NCBI RefSeq assembly: GCF_009870125.1
Contig: NC_046679.1
Coordinates: 27,714,001-27,778,000 of the forward strand
DNA length: 64,000 bases
Direction: 5' to 3'
Origin: Drosophila pseudoobscura
Taxonomy: Eukaryota > Arthropoda > Insecta > Diptera > Drosophilidae
Made by a program: the position numbers and the translations under genes. The notes beneath the pieces were generated by a model that was given only the letters and a program-made list of their open reading frames with translations, did not search any database and was not told the origin of the DNA. This document shows, piece by piece, positions 52,238-61,304 of the stretch (the stretch's first letter is position 1; every line of letters starts with the position of its first letter).

Positions 52238-52606
52238 ATGCTGCATATAAATAACTATACGACCCATAAACATCAGCATGCCATCCAGACAGTCAGCAGC
52301 AGAGGGCCAAGCTGGCCAGAGAATGTGGCGGCAAGAAGGCCAAGACGCCCAAAGAGTGTGGCAGAAGACGAGAAGCCAAGACGCCCAGAGAGTGTGGCAG
52401 AGGACGAAAGGCCAAGACGCCCAGAGAGTGTGGCAGAAGACGAAAGGCCAAGACGCCCAGAGAGTACGAGTATGGCAGGAAATGCGGCAGAAGTGCAAGC
52501 TGATTTGGCTCCCGTTGCGAAAGTGAAGTTGAAGGATGCTTTCTGGCTTTCTTGTAAAACACAACAAAATATATATGTATATTTTATTGCACAAATTCAT
52601 CGGTAA
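52238..52606 (+). CDS. doubtful reading frame over a 36-base tandem repeat
   Basis: An ATG-initiated frame of 122 codons runs through the tandem repeat at 52339-52475, giving a 12-residue unit (RPRRPESVAEDE type) about four times, and ends AKVKLKDAFWLSCKT plus a short tail. The repeat lacks stops in several frames on both strands, so openness alone is weak evidence. Its end crosses into the last codons of the convergent gene at 52597. I see no family, signal peptide or splice site. I list it only because the charged 12-residue unit is regular; a non-coding minisatellite is more likely. Confidence 0.15.
   Translation: MLHINNYTTHKHQHAIQTVSSRGPSWPENVAARRPRRPKSVAEDEKPRRPESVAEDERPRRPESVAEDERPRRPESTSMAGNAAEVQADLAPVAKVKLKDAFWLSCKTQQNIYVYFIAQIHR
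52339..52475. repeat. 36-base tandem repeat, about 3.8 copies
   Basis: Units start at 52339, 52375, 52411 and 52447, each opening 'gccaagacgccca' and continuing 'gagagtgtggcaga'. The copies differ at only a few positions. The repeat lies about 120 bases beyond the 3' end of the minus-strand gene at 52597-53249. Confidence 0.92.
52583..52588 (-). terminator. polyadenylation signal of the minus-strand gene of the inverted pair
   Basis: AATAAA on the minus strand, starting only about 9 bases after the stop codon at 52599-52597. Confidence 0.6.
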
Positions 52607-53249
52607 TCCGTAGACATTATCTTTTTGTAGCGCTTCTTCTCTTTTTTTGTGAGTTGGAAAACCTTGTCATGCGTGTACTTTAGCTCGGCCTCATTATGCA
52701 ACGGCGGCCACAAAGAGGTGTATGCCATGTTCCTATGAAAAAAATGGCATCCATTATTATGGTTAAGCTCTAGTCAGGCCTACGGTTACGGTTACGGTTA
52801 CCTAACCAAGCTGAACATATCGACGGCAGTGCTCTGAAAATTAATCAGGTTAGCGATCTCCTTCTGAAACTGTGCCTCATAATCCCTACGGGCTTTCGAA
52901 TAGCGATGAAGGCAGACATAGGAGCTGCAGAGAGAAGATGTTCCGAAAGATTGATCTTCACCATCGTGGATACTTACTAATTAACCTTAAAGTTTGAGTA
53001 ACTGGGATAGCGACTCATAGCATCGGCATCATCGCCGTGTTGCAACTTTTTTTCCCTGATCTGAAATGCCTCATCCTCGTTCCTCATATTGAATTGAGCG
53101 AGTTGTTTTGACTCATCCACGTTGGGAATATCTTTCAACTCTGTACTACGCCGGTGTCGAGTGTCTATCACAGAGGAACTCCGAAAGTTGAGGCTTTTCC
53201 GCAGTTCGGACACTCTGCTCTTCCTATCAATAGGTATATCTTCTTCCAT
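52597..53249 (-). CDS. uncharacterised protein, minus-strand member of an inverted gene pair (three exons)
   Basis: Exons are 53249-52978 (272 bases), 52924-52802 (123) and 52732-52597 (136), giving 176 residues. Splice sites are TTA|GTAAGT, CTGCAG|CTCC, TTAG|GTAACC and TTCATAG|GAAC; both introns are phase 2. The protein starts MEEDIPIDRKSRVSELRK. Exon 2 reads YVCLHRYSKARRDYEAQF and on, and exon 3 reads NMAYTSLWPPLHNEAELK then a lysine-rich end (KKEKKRYKKIMSTDYR). There is no signal peptide or membrane span. The exon 2-3 part is homologous to the gene at 53520 on the other strand (shared LWPPLH, C-L-x-R-Y, K-I-M-x-T). I do not know the family. Small, basic, fast-diverging proteins of this kind are often male-germline specific in Drosophila, which is inference here. 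Confidence 0.8.
52776..52802 (-). repeat. GTAACC hexamers overlapping a 5' splice site
   Basis: On the minus strand the second intron of the gene at 52597-53249 begins AG|GTAACCGTAACCGTAACCGTAGGCC. The splice donor is thus the first of three tandem GTAACC units, each a potential donor six bases apart. Confidence 0.85.
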
Positions 53250-53314
53250 TGTGATAGGTATTTGTATATATAATGTAAGGATATATAGATATTTAGTTCC
53301 TATCACTATGGAAG
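53243..53314. repeat. inverted repeat at the junction of the head-to-head gene pair
   Basis: The left arm 'cttccattgtgatagg' (53243-53258) pairs with the right arm 'cctatcactatggaag' (53299-53314), 15 of 16 positions matching, around an AT-rich spacer of about 40 bases. The start codon of the minus-strand gene lies in the left arm, and the right arm carries the mirrored ATGGAAG. Confidence 0.85.
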
Positions 53315-53519
53315 TTTGTTTGTTTGTGATGCAGGGATAGAATCTGAGTTTAAGTGCAAGGTTACTGTGACATGGATTATCGATCATGGATCATCTCCTC
53401 CCATCAGAGTAGGCAAATGGTCAAAAGTAATCATTCCACAGTCATAATTCTCTCGTATACCACTCGAAACATACCAAAAAATTCCACAGATAAACAGGAT
53501 TATACATTCATAGGTCACC
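53250..53519. promoter_or_regulatory. shared 270-base intergenic region of a divergent gene pair
   Basis: The two start codons (53249 on -, 53520 on +) are 270 bases apart, so both promoters must lie here unless there are upstream exons. The plus gene has a strong start context (GGTCACC before ATG). I see no clear TATA-initiator pair for either side. Confidence 0.5.
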
Positions 53520-54194
53520 ATGAGTACCAGAGAGTCCATTAGCAGTAGAAAGTCATTGGTGGTAGGAGTTAGATCGACCCAGGAGCAAGCTGCTATCGCG
53601 CGGTACTCCCGTTGGACCGCCTCGGTCACTATCGATGAAAACTTTACGAGTGGTTTTCCGGATATGAGTCGTCGTCATGAGAAGGACAAGCAACACATTG
53701 TGCCAGGGTACCAGGACTTGCCTGAAGTAAAATATGATCCGAAATTTACACCACCTTACTGCGATGATTTGGAAGTTTTCATCGATCCGAATTTTGCAAC
53801 ATTTCGTGTACCACTGTAAGCTTCAATGCCTTTTGGGTGGGGCGGCTGATTTCAAATTTGTAACGTGTTTTCTTAAGGTATGTTCGCTGTCTGGAGCGCT
53901 ATGGAGAGGCCAAGCGACGCTATAACAGGCAACTCAATCGAGAGGTCAAAAAACTGATCGAGAATCAGCCAACAGCAGATTGTGCCTGGCAATTCGTGAG
54001 GTAAGATCTGCTGAGCTTCCGTCTATATCTGAGTACTAAATATCCTACTTATATTCAGAACCATGAGCTACACCACTCTCTGGCCTCCGCTGCATACCAG
54101 GGAGGAGTTGAAGCTGTTTGAAAAGGGCTTCTGCAAGCTGTCGCCTGCTGAGAAGCGTCACTATGATAAGATAATGAATACCAATTTTACTTAA
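53520..54194 (+). CDS. uncharacterised protein, plus-strand member of an inverted gene pair (three exons)
   Basis: Exons are 53520-53815 (296 bases), 53878-54000 (123) and 54059-54194 (136), giving 184 residues. Splice sites are CCACT|GTAAGC, TTCTTAAG|GTATG, GTGAG|GTAAGA and ATATTCAG|AACC; both introns are phase 2. The N-terminal 98 residues (MSTRESISSRKSLVVGVR at the start, EVFIDPNFATFRVP at the end) are unlike the partner gene. Exon 2 (YVRCLERYGEAKRRYNRQL) and exon 3 (TMSYTTLWPPLHTREELK, then AEKRHYDKIMNTNFT) match it clearly. There is no signal peptide or membrane span. ATTAAA at 54236-54241 can serve as the polyadenylation signal. Its 3' end lies within about 180 bases of the protease promoter. 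No family is recognised. Confidence 0.82.
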
Positions 54195-54382
54195 GTGTGA
54201 AGACCGAAGATACCATCCAAAAAATTGAATACTAAATTAAACGCAAGAAAGCTTTACAAGTTTGTCTTTCGATCGCTTTGAAGCTTTACTCAAAAGCTTT
54301 GCTTATTTCCTCTCCCACTCACGATGTTGCTCTCACGCTCTCCCAAATACCCTGATCACTATCTCCCCGAATCGCATGGCGG

Positions 54383-54420
54383 TATTTAAAGGCCTCTCGG
54401 AGCCGACTTTGCGATCAGTT
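54383..54420 (+). promoter_or_regulatory. TATA-initiator core promoter of the clip-domain protease
   Basis: TATTTAAA at 54383-54390 is followed by the initiator TCAGTT at 54415-54420, putting +1 near 54417. The spacing of about 34 bases is a little long but acceptable. The leader to the ATG would be about 148 bases. Confidence 0.6.
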
Positions 54421-54564
54421 GGTCAGCGTCTCAGCGTTCCGTCTCCGTCTGAGTAGTCTCCCTCCCCTCCCCTTCCGCTCGAGGTCGTTGTGCGTAATCT
54501 CGTGTGTTTTGATTTGATTTACTTTGATTTGTGTTTTGTGCAAATTGTGGGAAATACTCCCAAG

Positions 54565-56301
54565 ATGAAGTCAACATTCCAGTCGCTGGGGGTTTTTGCC
54601 ACCTGCCTCCTGGTTCTAGTGCAAGCCCAAGAAAGTAAGTAACTAAAAGTCAGAATTTATCCAATCTCTGACTCATGGACTTTGCCAGGGGATAACCCAA
54701 CATCGGTGAGAGATGTGTGAGGTGCGCCTGCAGTGAATGACTCGAATAAATCAAAGAAAAAGTTCAATTCAATTCAATTTTTGAGCTCGCTGCAGAGCAA
54801 ATTACTTTCTTGAACCTACAAAAAAGTATAATCGCACATTAAATTTTTATGTGCACGTCAATGAAGCGGTTTCTGTTATCAATTAAATTCTTGCTGGAGT
54901 AATTAATTTGTAGAATGGCAATGACTTCTCGGGCAAATCAACAGCGCGACAACAAACTAGTTTCGATGCCAAACAAGTTGTCATGTAAATCAATCCGTGT
55001 GCACTTGCATTACAATGTGATATTATTCCCACTTCCAGGCTGTAGAAATCCCAACCAGCGGCAAGGCTACTGTGTATCGCTCTATGACTGTCCGACTCTG
55101 CTAAGTGTCGTCCAGCAGAGCTCTGTGAGCAGCGAAGATCGCTCTTTCCTGGTCAACTCACAGTGCTACAATGGCATTGGTCGCCAGCCACATGTCTGTT
55201 GCACCAACGATAGGGGATACGGGGCTGCAGACACAACCACTCAGCGATCGGTGATTGTCAGCAGTAGGCCCACGGTGTTTGGTGGCCAACAGGGGCCGGG
55301 TAATCTACTGCCGGTGCCTCCAAAGTGTGGTCCTCATTCGTTCAGCGATAAGGTATACAATGGCAATGACACCGCTTTGGATGAGTTCACCTGGATGGCT
55401 CTCTTGGAGTATGTGGATCGTGAGTTGTGATTGACATATCCATAAGGAACAGAGGCCTGATTGTCTCTCTCTTTCAGGCAAAGGTCAGCGACAGCTAAGT
55501 TGCGGTGGAAGTCTGATCAACAGTCGTTATGTCCTGACGGCTGCACATTGTGTCACAGGGGAAGTGGCCACACAAGTCGGACAATTGTAAGTAGCTTCAC
55601 CTTTTCTTCTCAAGCCCCTAATCAATCTGTTTTCTTTAACCTTCCAGAACTTCTGTACGCCTGGGCGAATACGACACTAGCAAGGATATCGATTGTATAG
55701 CCGGTGATTGCAATCCCCCCTACATAGAGCGCTCCATTGAGCAGACTATTGTCCATCCGGAATACGATGCCGCGAGTCGTCATCGCTACCATGACATTGC
55801 CCTGCTGCGTCTGGCGGAGCCTGTGACACTCAACGAGTACATTCAGCCGGTGTGCCTGCCACTGGCCACAACCCGCCAGGCGATCAACGTGGGAGAACAG
55901 CTGGTGGTCAGCGGTTGGGGAAGAACAACCACAGGTACGTCCGATAAAAGCGTTCAAGGAGAGTTTTTACTGTAATAGGAGTGCTCAATCTTCCAGCACG
56001 CAAGAGCAACATCAAGCAGAGGCTCTCTCTGCCCGTTAACGATCACGAGTCCTGTGTCCGGAAGTTTGCCACGCGGCAGATTAATCTGATCGGCGCTCAG
56101 CTCTGTGCCGGCGGGGAGTTCTACCGCGACAGCTGTGATGGCGACTCCGGGGGTCCGCTGATGCGAAGGGGCTTCGAGCAGGCCTGGTTCCAGGAGGGCG
56201 TGGTCTCCTTTGGCAATCGCTGTGGTCTCGAGGGCTGGCCGGGCGTTTACACCTCTGTGAGGGACTACATGGATTGGATCGAGAGCACGCTTCGGCCTTG
56301 A
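54565..56301 (+). CDS. Sp7: clip-domain serine protease, Sp7 (MP2/PAE1) type, five exons
   Basis: Exons are 54565-54634, 55039-55419, 55478-55586, 55648-55934 and 55997-56301, joining in phase to 383 residues. A signal peptide (1 to about 21, MKSTFQSLGVFATCLLVLVQA) is followed by one clip domain with six cysteines (25, 35, 41, 66, 77, 78), a linker, and a chymotrypsin-fold protease. The zymogen should be cut after K128, before VYNGND. The triad is H174 (TAAHC), D236 (HDIALLRL) and S333 (GDSGGP). D327, six residues before the serine, predicts trypsin-like cleavage after R or K. In D. melanogaster Sp7 acts in haemolymph upstream of prophenoloxidase in melanization; length and recalled sequence agree. 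MP1 or another CLIPB protease is the alternative. The signal-peptide exon is separated by a 404-base intron; the other introns are about 60 bases. Confidence 0.88.
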
Positions 56302-56351
56302 GGAGTATTCTGGTGCGAGGATTGTGTATCTTTTGTTTAAATTAAGTTTTA

Positions 56352-56357
56352 ATTAAA
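56352..56357 (+). terminator. probable polyadenylation signal of the clip-domain protease
   Basis: The common variant ATTAAA lies about 50 bases after the stop codon; no AATAAA is close by. Confidence 0.45.
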
Positions 56358-56847
56358 GTCAAGTCGAGGCGAGGCGAGTCGAGTTCTTTTTTGGCCATTG
56401 CGCGTGGCGTCTTTTAATTAACTTGCATTCAATGCGATTTTATCAGCTGCTGCTCCTGCAACGCTGCGTATACGTAATGCGCTTACAGCCGCGCAGTTTG
56501 CGGTAATTAAAATCGTTGTTCTCGCTGGAAAGCAAGGCAATGGAGTGCCGAGTGGAGTGGAGTGCCTTGGTGAATAACTTGCGAGATTCTGGTGCTGCAA
56601 ACTTGCCCGCCAGCACCTTCTTAGCACCCTCAACGATTTTCTATGTAATTTGGCAATGAATTTCTATTATGCAAGAATCCTTTCGCCACTCCTCTCCACC
56701 CTTTTTATACCCGATACTCAAAATGAGTATTGGGGTATATTAGATTTGTGGTAAAAGTGGATGTGTGTAACGTCCAGAAGGAATCGTTTCCGACCCCATA
56801 AAGTATATATATTCTTGATCAGCATCAATAGCCGAGTCGATTGAGCC

Positions 56848-56912
56848 ATGTCTGTCTGTCCGTCTGTCCGTCTGTCCGTCCGTCCGTCCGCCCGTCTGTC
56901 CGTCTGTCCGTC
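56848..56912. repeat. (GTCT/GTCC)n core microsatellite of the DINE-1-like element
   Basis: About sixteen tetramers, interrupted once by CGCC. A tetranucleotide core at this place is a standard feature of DINE-1 elements. Confidence 0.9.
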
Positions 56913-57000
56913 CCCTTCAGCGCCTAATGCTCAACGATGTTTTGGATCCAGACTTCTGTGATATGTCACTACTCCAAAAATATTTCAAAACTTTGCCCCG

Positions 57001-57612
57001 CCCACTTCCGCCCCCACAAAGGGCGAAAATCTGTGGCATCCACAATTTCGACGATACGAGAAAACTAAAAACACAGAATCGTAGAAGATGACTATATCTT
57101 CTAGAGTGCAAAATCTGAACCAGATCGTATAATTATTACAGCCAGAATCACGAAAACTATTTCACTCTTTCTCGCTCTGTCTCACTCTAACACACAGGTT
57201 TCATGGTCGGTTTTGCCAATTGTAAAATATGAGTTCAAGGATCTCAGAACCTATAAAAGCCAGAGCAACCAAATTTGGTATCCACACTCCTGTGATATCG
57301 GACCTTGACCGTTTCCTGTCCAAATTTCGCCACACCCCCTTCCGCCCCCGCAAAGGACGAAAATCTGAGGCAACCACAAATCTCAGAGACTATTAAGGCT
57401 AGAGTAACCAAATTTGGTACACACACTCCTTTAAGATGTCACTATAAAACGTATATCTCAGAATTTCGCCCCACCCCCATCCGCCCCCACAAAGGACGAA
57501 AATCTGTTGCATCCACAATATTGCAGATTTGAGAAAACTAAAAACGCAGAATCATAGATAATGACCATATCTATTAGATTGCTGAATCTGGATCAGATCA
57601 GATCATTTTTAT
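57001..57612. repeat. internal repeats of the DINE-1-like element
   Basis: The segment beginning 'ccgcccccacaaagg' occurs near 57009, 57342 (diverged) and 57481. The first and third copies align over about 130 bases, through 'gagaaaactaaaaac' and 'cagaatc'. The element has therefore gained length by internal duplication. Confidence 0.75.
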
Positions 57613-57812
57613 AGCCAAAAGGAACAAATCAATTTGCAGTGGCTACGCAGCGCCCGACGTCACGCTCAGACTGATTTTCTGTCTCTCTCGCACGCACTCT
57701 TTGTCGTGTCGTTTAATATTAGCGGCGTCTGCCGGAGAAGAGCCATACTGACTTAGTATCGGGTATAACCGTAGAGTTGCGGTGTCCGCAGCAACTCACA
57801 ACGTTCCCCCTC

Positions 57813-60800
57813 GTTCAATCTTGTTTTCAGGCTGATTGCATTTTAGGGCGGAGCGGAGCGAAGTAGACAATAGCCGGAGCCCCTCATTATGTGTGCGTCC
57901 GCAGAAAGGTTAATGATGCCTGCAGGATCCTACAGCAGAGAGACAAAAGGTTTAAAGGATCCTTTGTGGCTTGGGTTGCATTTGACCGAGGCCCTCACAT
58001 GCTCTCTAGACCCCTTTTCCTCGCTTAAAATCTAATTTAATGTTTAAGTAAATACTAAATTCTAATGAAAAACTGCAGCTATAAGCTCTGTTCTGTTTTT
58101 TTTTGTTTGACTTATCTTTTGCCAGAAACTTGGTTCAACTTTTGGCCAGAAAAAAGAAAAGTTACACCAACTACTCTCTGGTCATGTGTGTGTGTTTGAG
58201 GATAAATGCGGCAAATGAATACAAAAAACACTTTGGCAAAATGCAACCGAAAAAGTTGTAATTCAATTTTGAGGGGGGTCGGGGGATGTTCCGAACTTTT
58301 GCCCAAAATGCCAGCCAAATGTAATTAACACGCACACAGAGGGCATCGGAGAGAGAGAGAGAGAGAGCGATGGAGGAGGGGATTGGCAACACCAACACAG
58401 AGAAAACGGTTGCAATGGAGTGGCAAAACGACTTGTCCAACTGCCAGACAGGGCAGACAGGTGTGGTGTTCTGCACCCCACTGACTGCCCCGTCGATTGG
58501 CGCCGGAGTCCAGGGCCCAGGACTCTAAACCGATGCAAATTTCTGGTAGGTAGAAAGGTACAGGTGTGCCACCATTTCTCCTCCACTCAGTTACAGGCTT
58601 AATTGAGTTGTGTTGCCAGCATTTAAAATAGCCAGCAGCGCTAACGATCTCGGCAAATACATGTACCATGGGAAAGTGGGAAGGTCAAAAGCCAAAAGAA
58701 ATAAATTGCATACAATTCATATTTTCCTTGAATAAAAATCTACATTTTTCCCTCTCTCTCTCTCGCTCCAGATGAATGGTATACTCAATCTCGTTTTAAC
58801 AACCATATATACATCCGGTTATGTTCAGCCACATTGTATGCACAAAAGAGAACGAACTCTTATTTAGCAAACTCAAATATAATCTTTCAAAAGTTTCCAC
58901 AGTGCCAGGCAGCACTGCAGGGGCAGCAGCAGCACACAAAATTGGATTAAATGCCGACGATTTGCCACTGGGATACCGACGTATAAACCTCTTTCCACTC
59001 CTCCATTAAATAGAGAAAACAAAATTTAAACTTAAGTGGCAAAAAGAATTGTTGGGTTCCAAAAGAAAGCACTCGAAGAGAATATTTAAACAAAACAGCA
59101 AGTTGTTGCACACATGGAAAAAAATATTCGTACCTATACACATACATATATGTACGAGTATATCGCCGCATTTTGGGGGCTGCTGCTGCTGCGGCAACTG
59201 TCGCATAAATCTAATCCATTTTGGGCAAAAATATACATAGTACGAGAAATGGGAGAGAAATTCGGTGATTGATGAATTGAGTAAACGTTACGCATACGCC
59301 ATGTGGGGGTTTGGTCTGAAAAAAAAGTTGCAATAATTTCATTTAACATGCATAGCAAAACTGCCACTGCCAGTGCCAGTGCCACCAAAAATCCCGCAAC
59401 CGAAGCTGAAACGAAACTCGCAAACGCTACCCCGATTCTGATTTGAAGGCATCCCCTGAAACCATTCCCGTTCCATTCCCCCAATTTCTGTGCAATTTAT
59501 GACTTTGGCCTGAATACACACTCATCGCCGGGACCCGTCACAAATGCCAAAGTCGATTTTGCAGCAATTTTCGTGCTGACCCCCACACCCCCACCGCTCG
59601 TTTTTGCATTGAGGAAATCTCTACGGATGAGGTGGGAGCTCCTGCTGCTGCTGCATTTTTGAATAAATGCATTTATAATAAAAAGGACAAGGTACTTTTC
59701 GAATTTAAAGAACTCTCCGTTTATTTGTTCAGTAGTGTACAAGGAAAATGTGTGTGCATTTGATTACCGCTTTAGCAGAGCAGAAAGGAGCAGAAAACGG
59801 AGAGCGACGACACACAAACACAGGGAGGTCATGGAGGGCAGAGTAATGCAATTTTGGCCTGGTTGGCTGGCTGATTGTTACCGCTACTGATGCAGAGTAC
59901 GGCACATCATCAGTTGCCGTTTGCCATTTTGCCGTTTGTGCCGCTTTTCGCAATGACGTTATTTACTTAGCATTGCCATTTTGAATTTCGAATTTGCATT
60001 CGAAATTTTGCATTTTGTGCATTGCCAATCGAGTGTGCACAGAACACACACACACACACGCTCTCACACTCGCAGCAGCAGAACAGTTGATTTTTACAGC
60101 CGCTGATTGTGTGTACATATGTATGTATGTATGTACGAATATTCCATAATGTTTATTCGGTTGCGCACCAAATAGATGACACAATTAATTTAGCAAAAAT
60201 CATTGGAGTTTCAGAACATCTCAACAAATAAAGGGCAATAATCGTAATACAGCAGTCGAAAAATTGAAAGGGGAAAGGTTCCCAGAGGGCTTCTATCTGC
60301 GTATTTGCTGGTGGAAAATTCAATTTTCTTTCCCTCCTGTTTATTTTGTATTCCTGTAGATTTTTGTAGATTTAGCTGATGAAAAGTTTCAAATTTTTGA
60401 ATGGCTAAATATTTGATTCAAATTTCATGCTCTTCAGGGGAAAGTTTTCGGGCAACACCAAGCACTTTCCATTATCCTTACAGGGCAGGGCCTTTACTCA
60501 AATGAAAAGTTTCAAATCATTTTGACTTGAAAAATGGCTCAAAGGTAAATGCGATGATGAGGCCATTTATTTGTGTGTATTTTTAGTCGTCGTTTTTCCG
60601 GTCGTGCCTTTCTTTTGTCGATATTTTACAGGAATCATGCACTCAAGCCAGGCGACCCATTCAGATGATTAAGTGTTTGCTGGCAGGGGAAAATATTAAT
60701 AAACTTGTAGCGCACACACTACCAGGGGAGAGAGTGAAAGTGAAAATGAGGATGAGGGCGAGGGCGAGTGAGGGTAAGGCAAAGGAATGACCATCGAGCC

Positions 60801-60989
60801 GCAGTAAACGGCGTGTAGGGGGAGCGACAACACTTGTATAATTTAAATTTATTTAACAACCAACTTGTTAAAATCGTAAACTGAGAGGAGTGCACAAATC
60901 CCACCCACACACAAGCTGAAATAAAGCAGGCCAAATTGCAGCTCTGAGGAGTCGCAACAACAACATTAAGTAGCTCATTAAATTTCCCT
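57813..60989. other. intergenic, no gene recognised
   Basis: No supported exon. It contains a GA run at 58350-58368, short CA runs at 60045-60060, and TATG repeats near 60117-60135. Confidence 0.45.
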
Positions 60990-61304
60990 AACCAACAGCG
61001 AACACAACCGAGCAGGACAGCGCAGAAACGAAACGAAACGAAACGATTCGAAAGGAGCTGCAGAACCGGAGAACTGAACACAAACAAGCCACTGGCAGAC
61101 CCCGAACCGGACTGACTTTTTCGTTTTTATTTTGTAAGTAGGAAATATTATAGTAGAAAAACGGCGCCAAAAGAAATGGAATCGCCCAGCAAGTGGGAGT
61201 GCGAGTGAGAGTGCGAGTGAGAGTGGCAGTGGCCGTGGCAGAGGTAGAGGCAGAGGGAGCGGGAGAGAAGTCAAAGCGAGCGAGTTGTAAAAAATGCCGT
61301 AAGT
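60990..61304 (+). other. possible 5' exon of a gene extending beyond the window
   Basis: A stretch rich in ACGAAA and GAGTGC repeats, without long T runs, has donor-like sites at 61135 (TTTT|GTAAGTAG) and 61299 (ATGCC|GTAAGTG). The second site would leave an ATG two bases before the splice. I could find no acceptor or coding exon for it downstream, so this is speculative. Confidence 0.15.

Larger units (their letters stand above)
56706..57812 (+). mobile_element. DINE-1/INE-1-type non-autonomous Helitron-like element
   Basis: The left end has 'tatacccgatact' (56706-56718), matched in inverted form by 'agtatcgggtata' (57755-57767). Inside the left end is the family's core 'aaagtatatatattcttgatcagcatcaatagccgagtcgat' region (about 56800-56840), followed by the (GTCC/GTCT)n microsatellite. 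A hairpin near the right end (GAGTTGC 57774-57780, GCAACTC 57791-57797) and the flank 'acgttccccctcg' fit the known end structure of this family. There is no open reading frame for a transposase. The element lies about 400 bases downstream of the protease gene. The outer right boundary is approximate. Confidence 0.85.
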
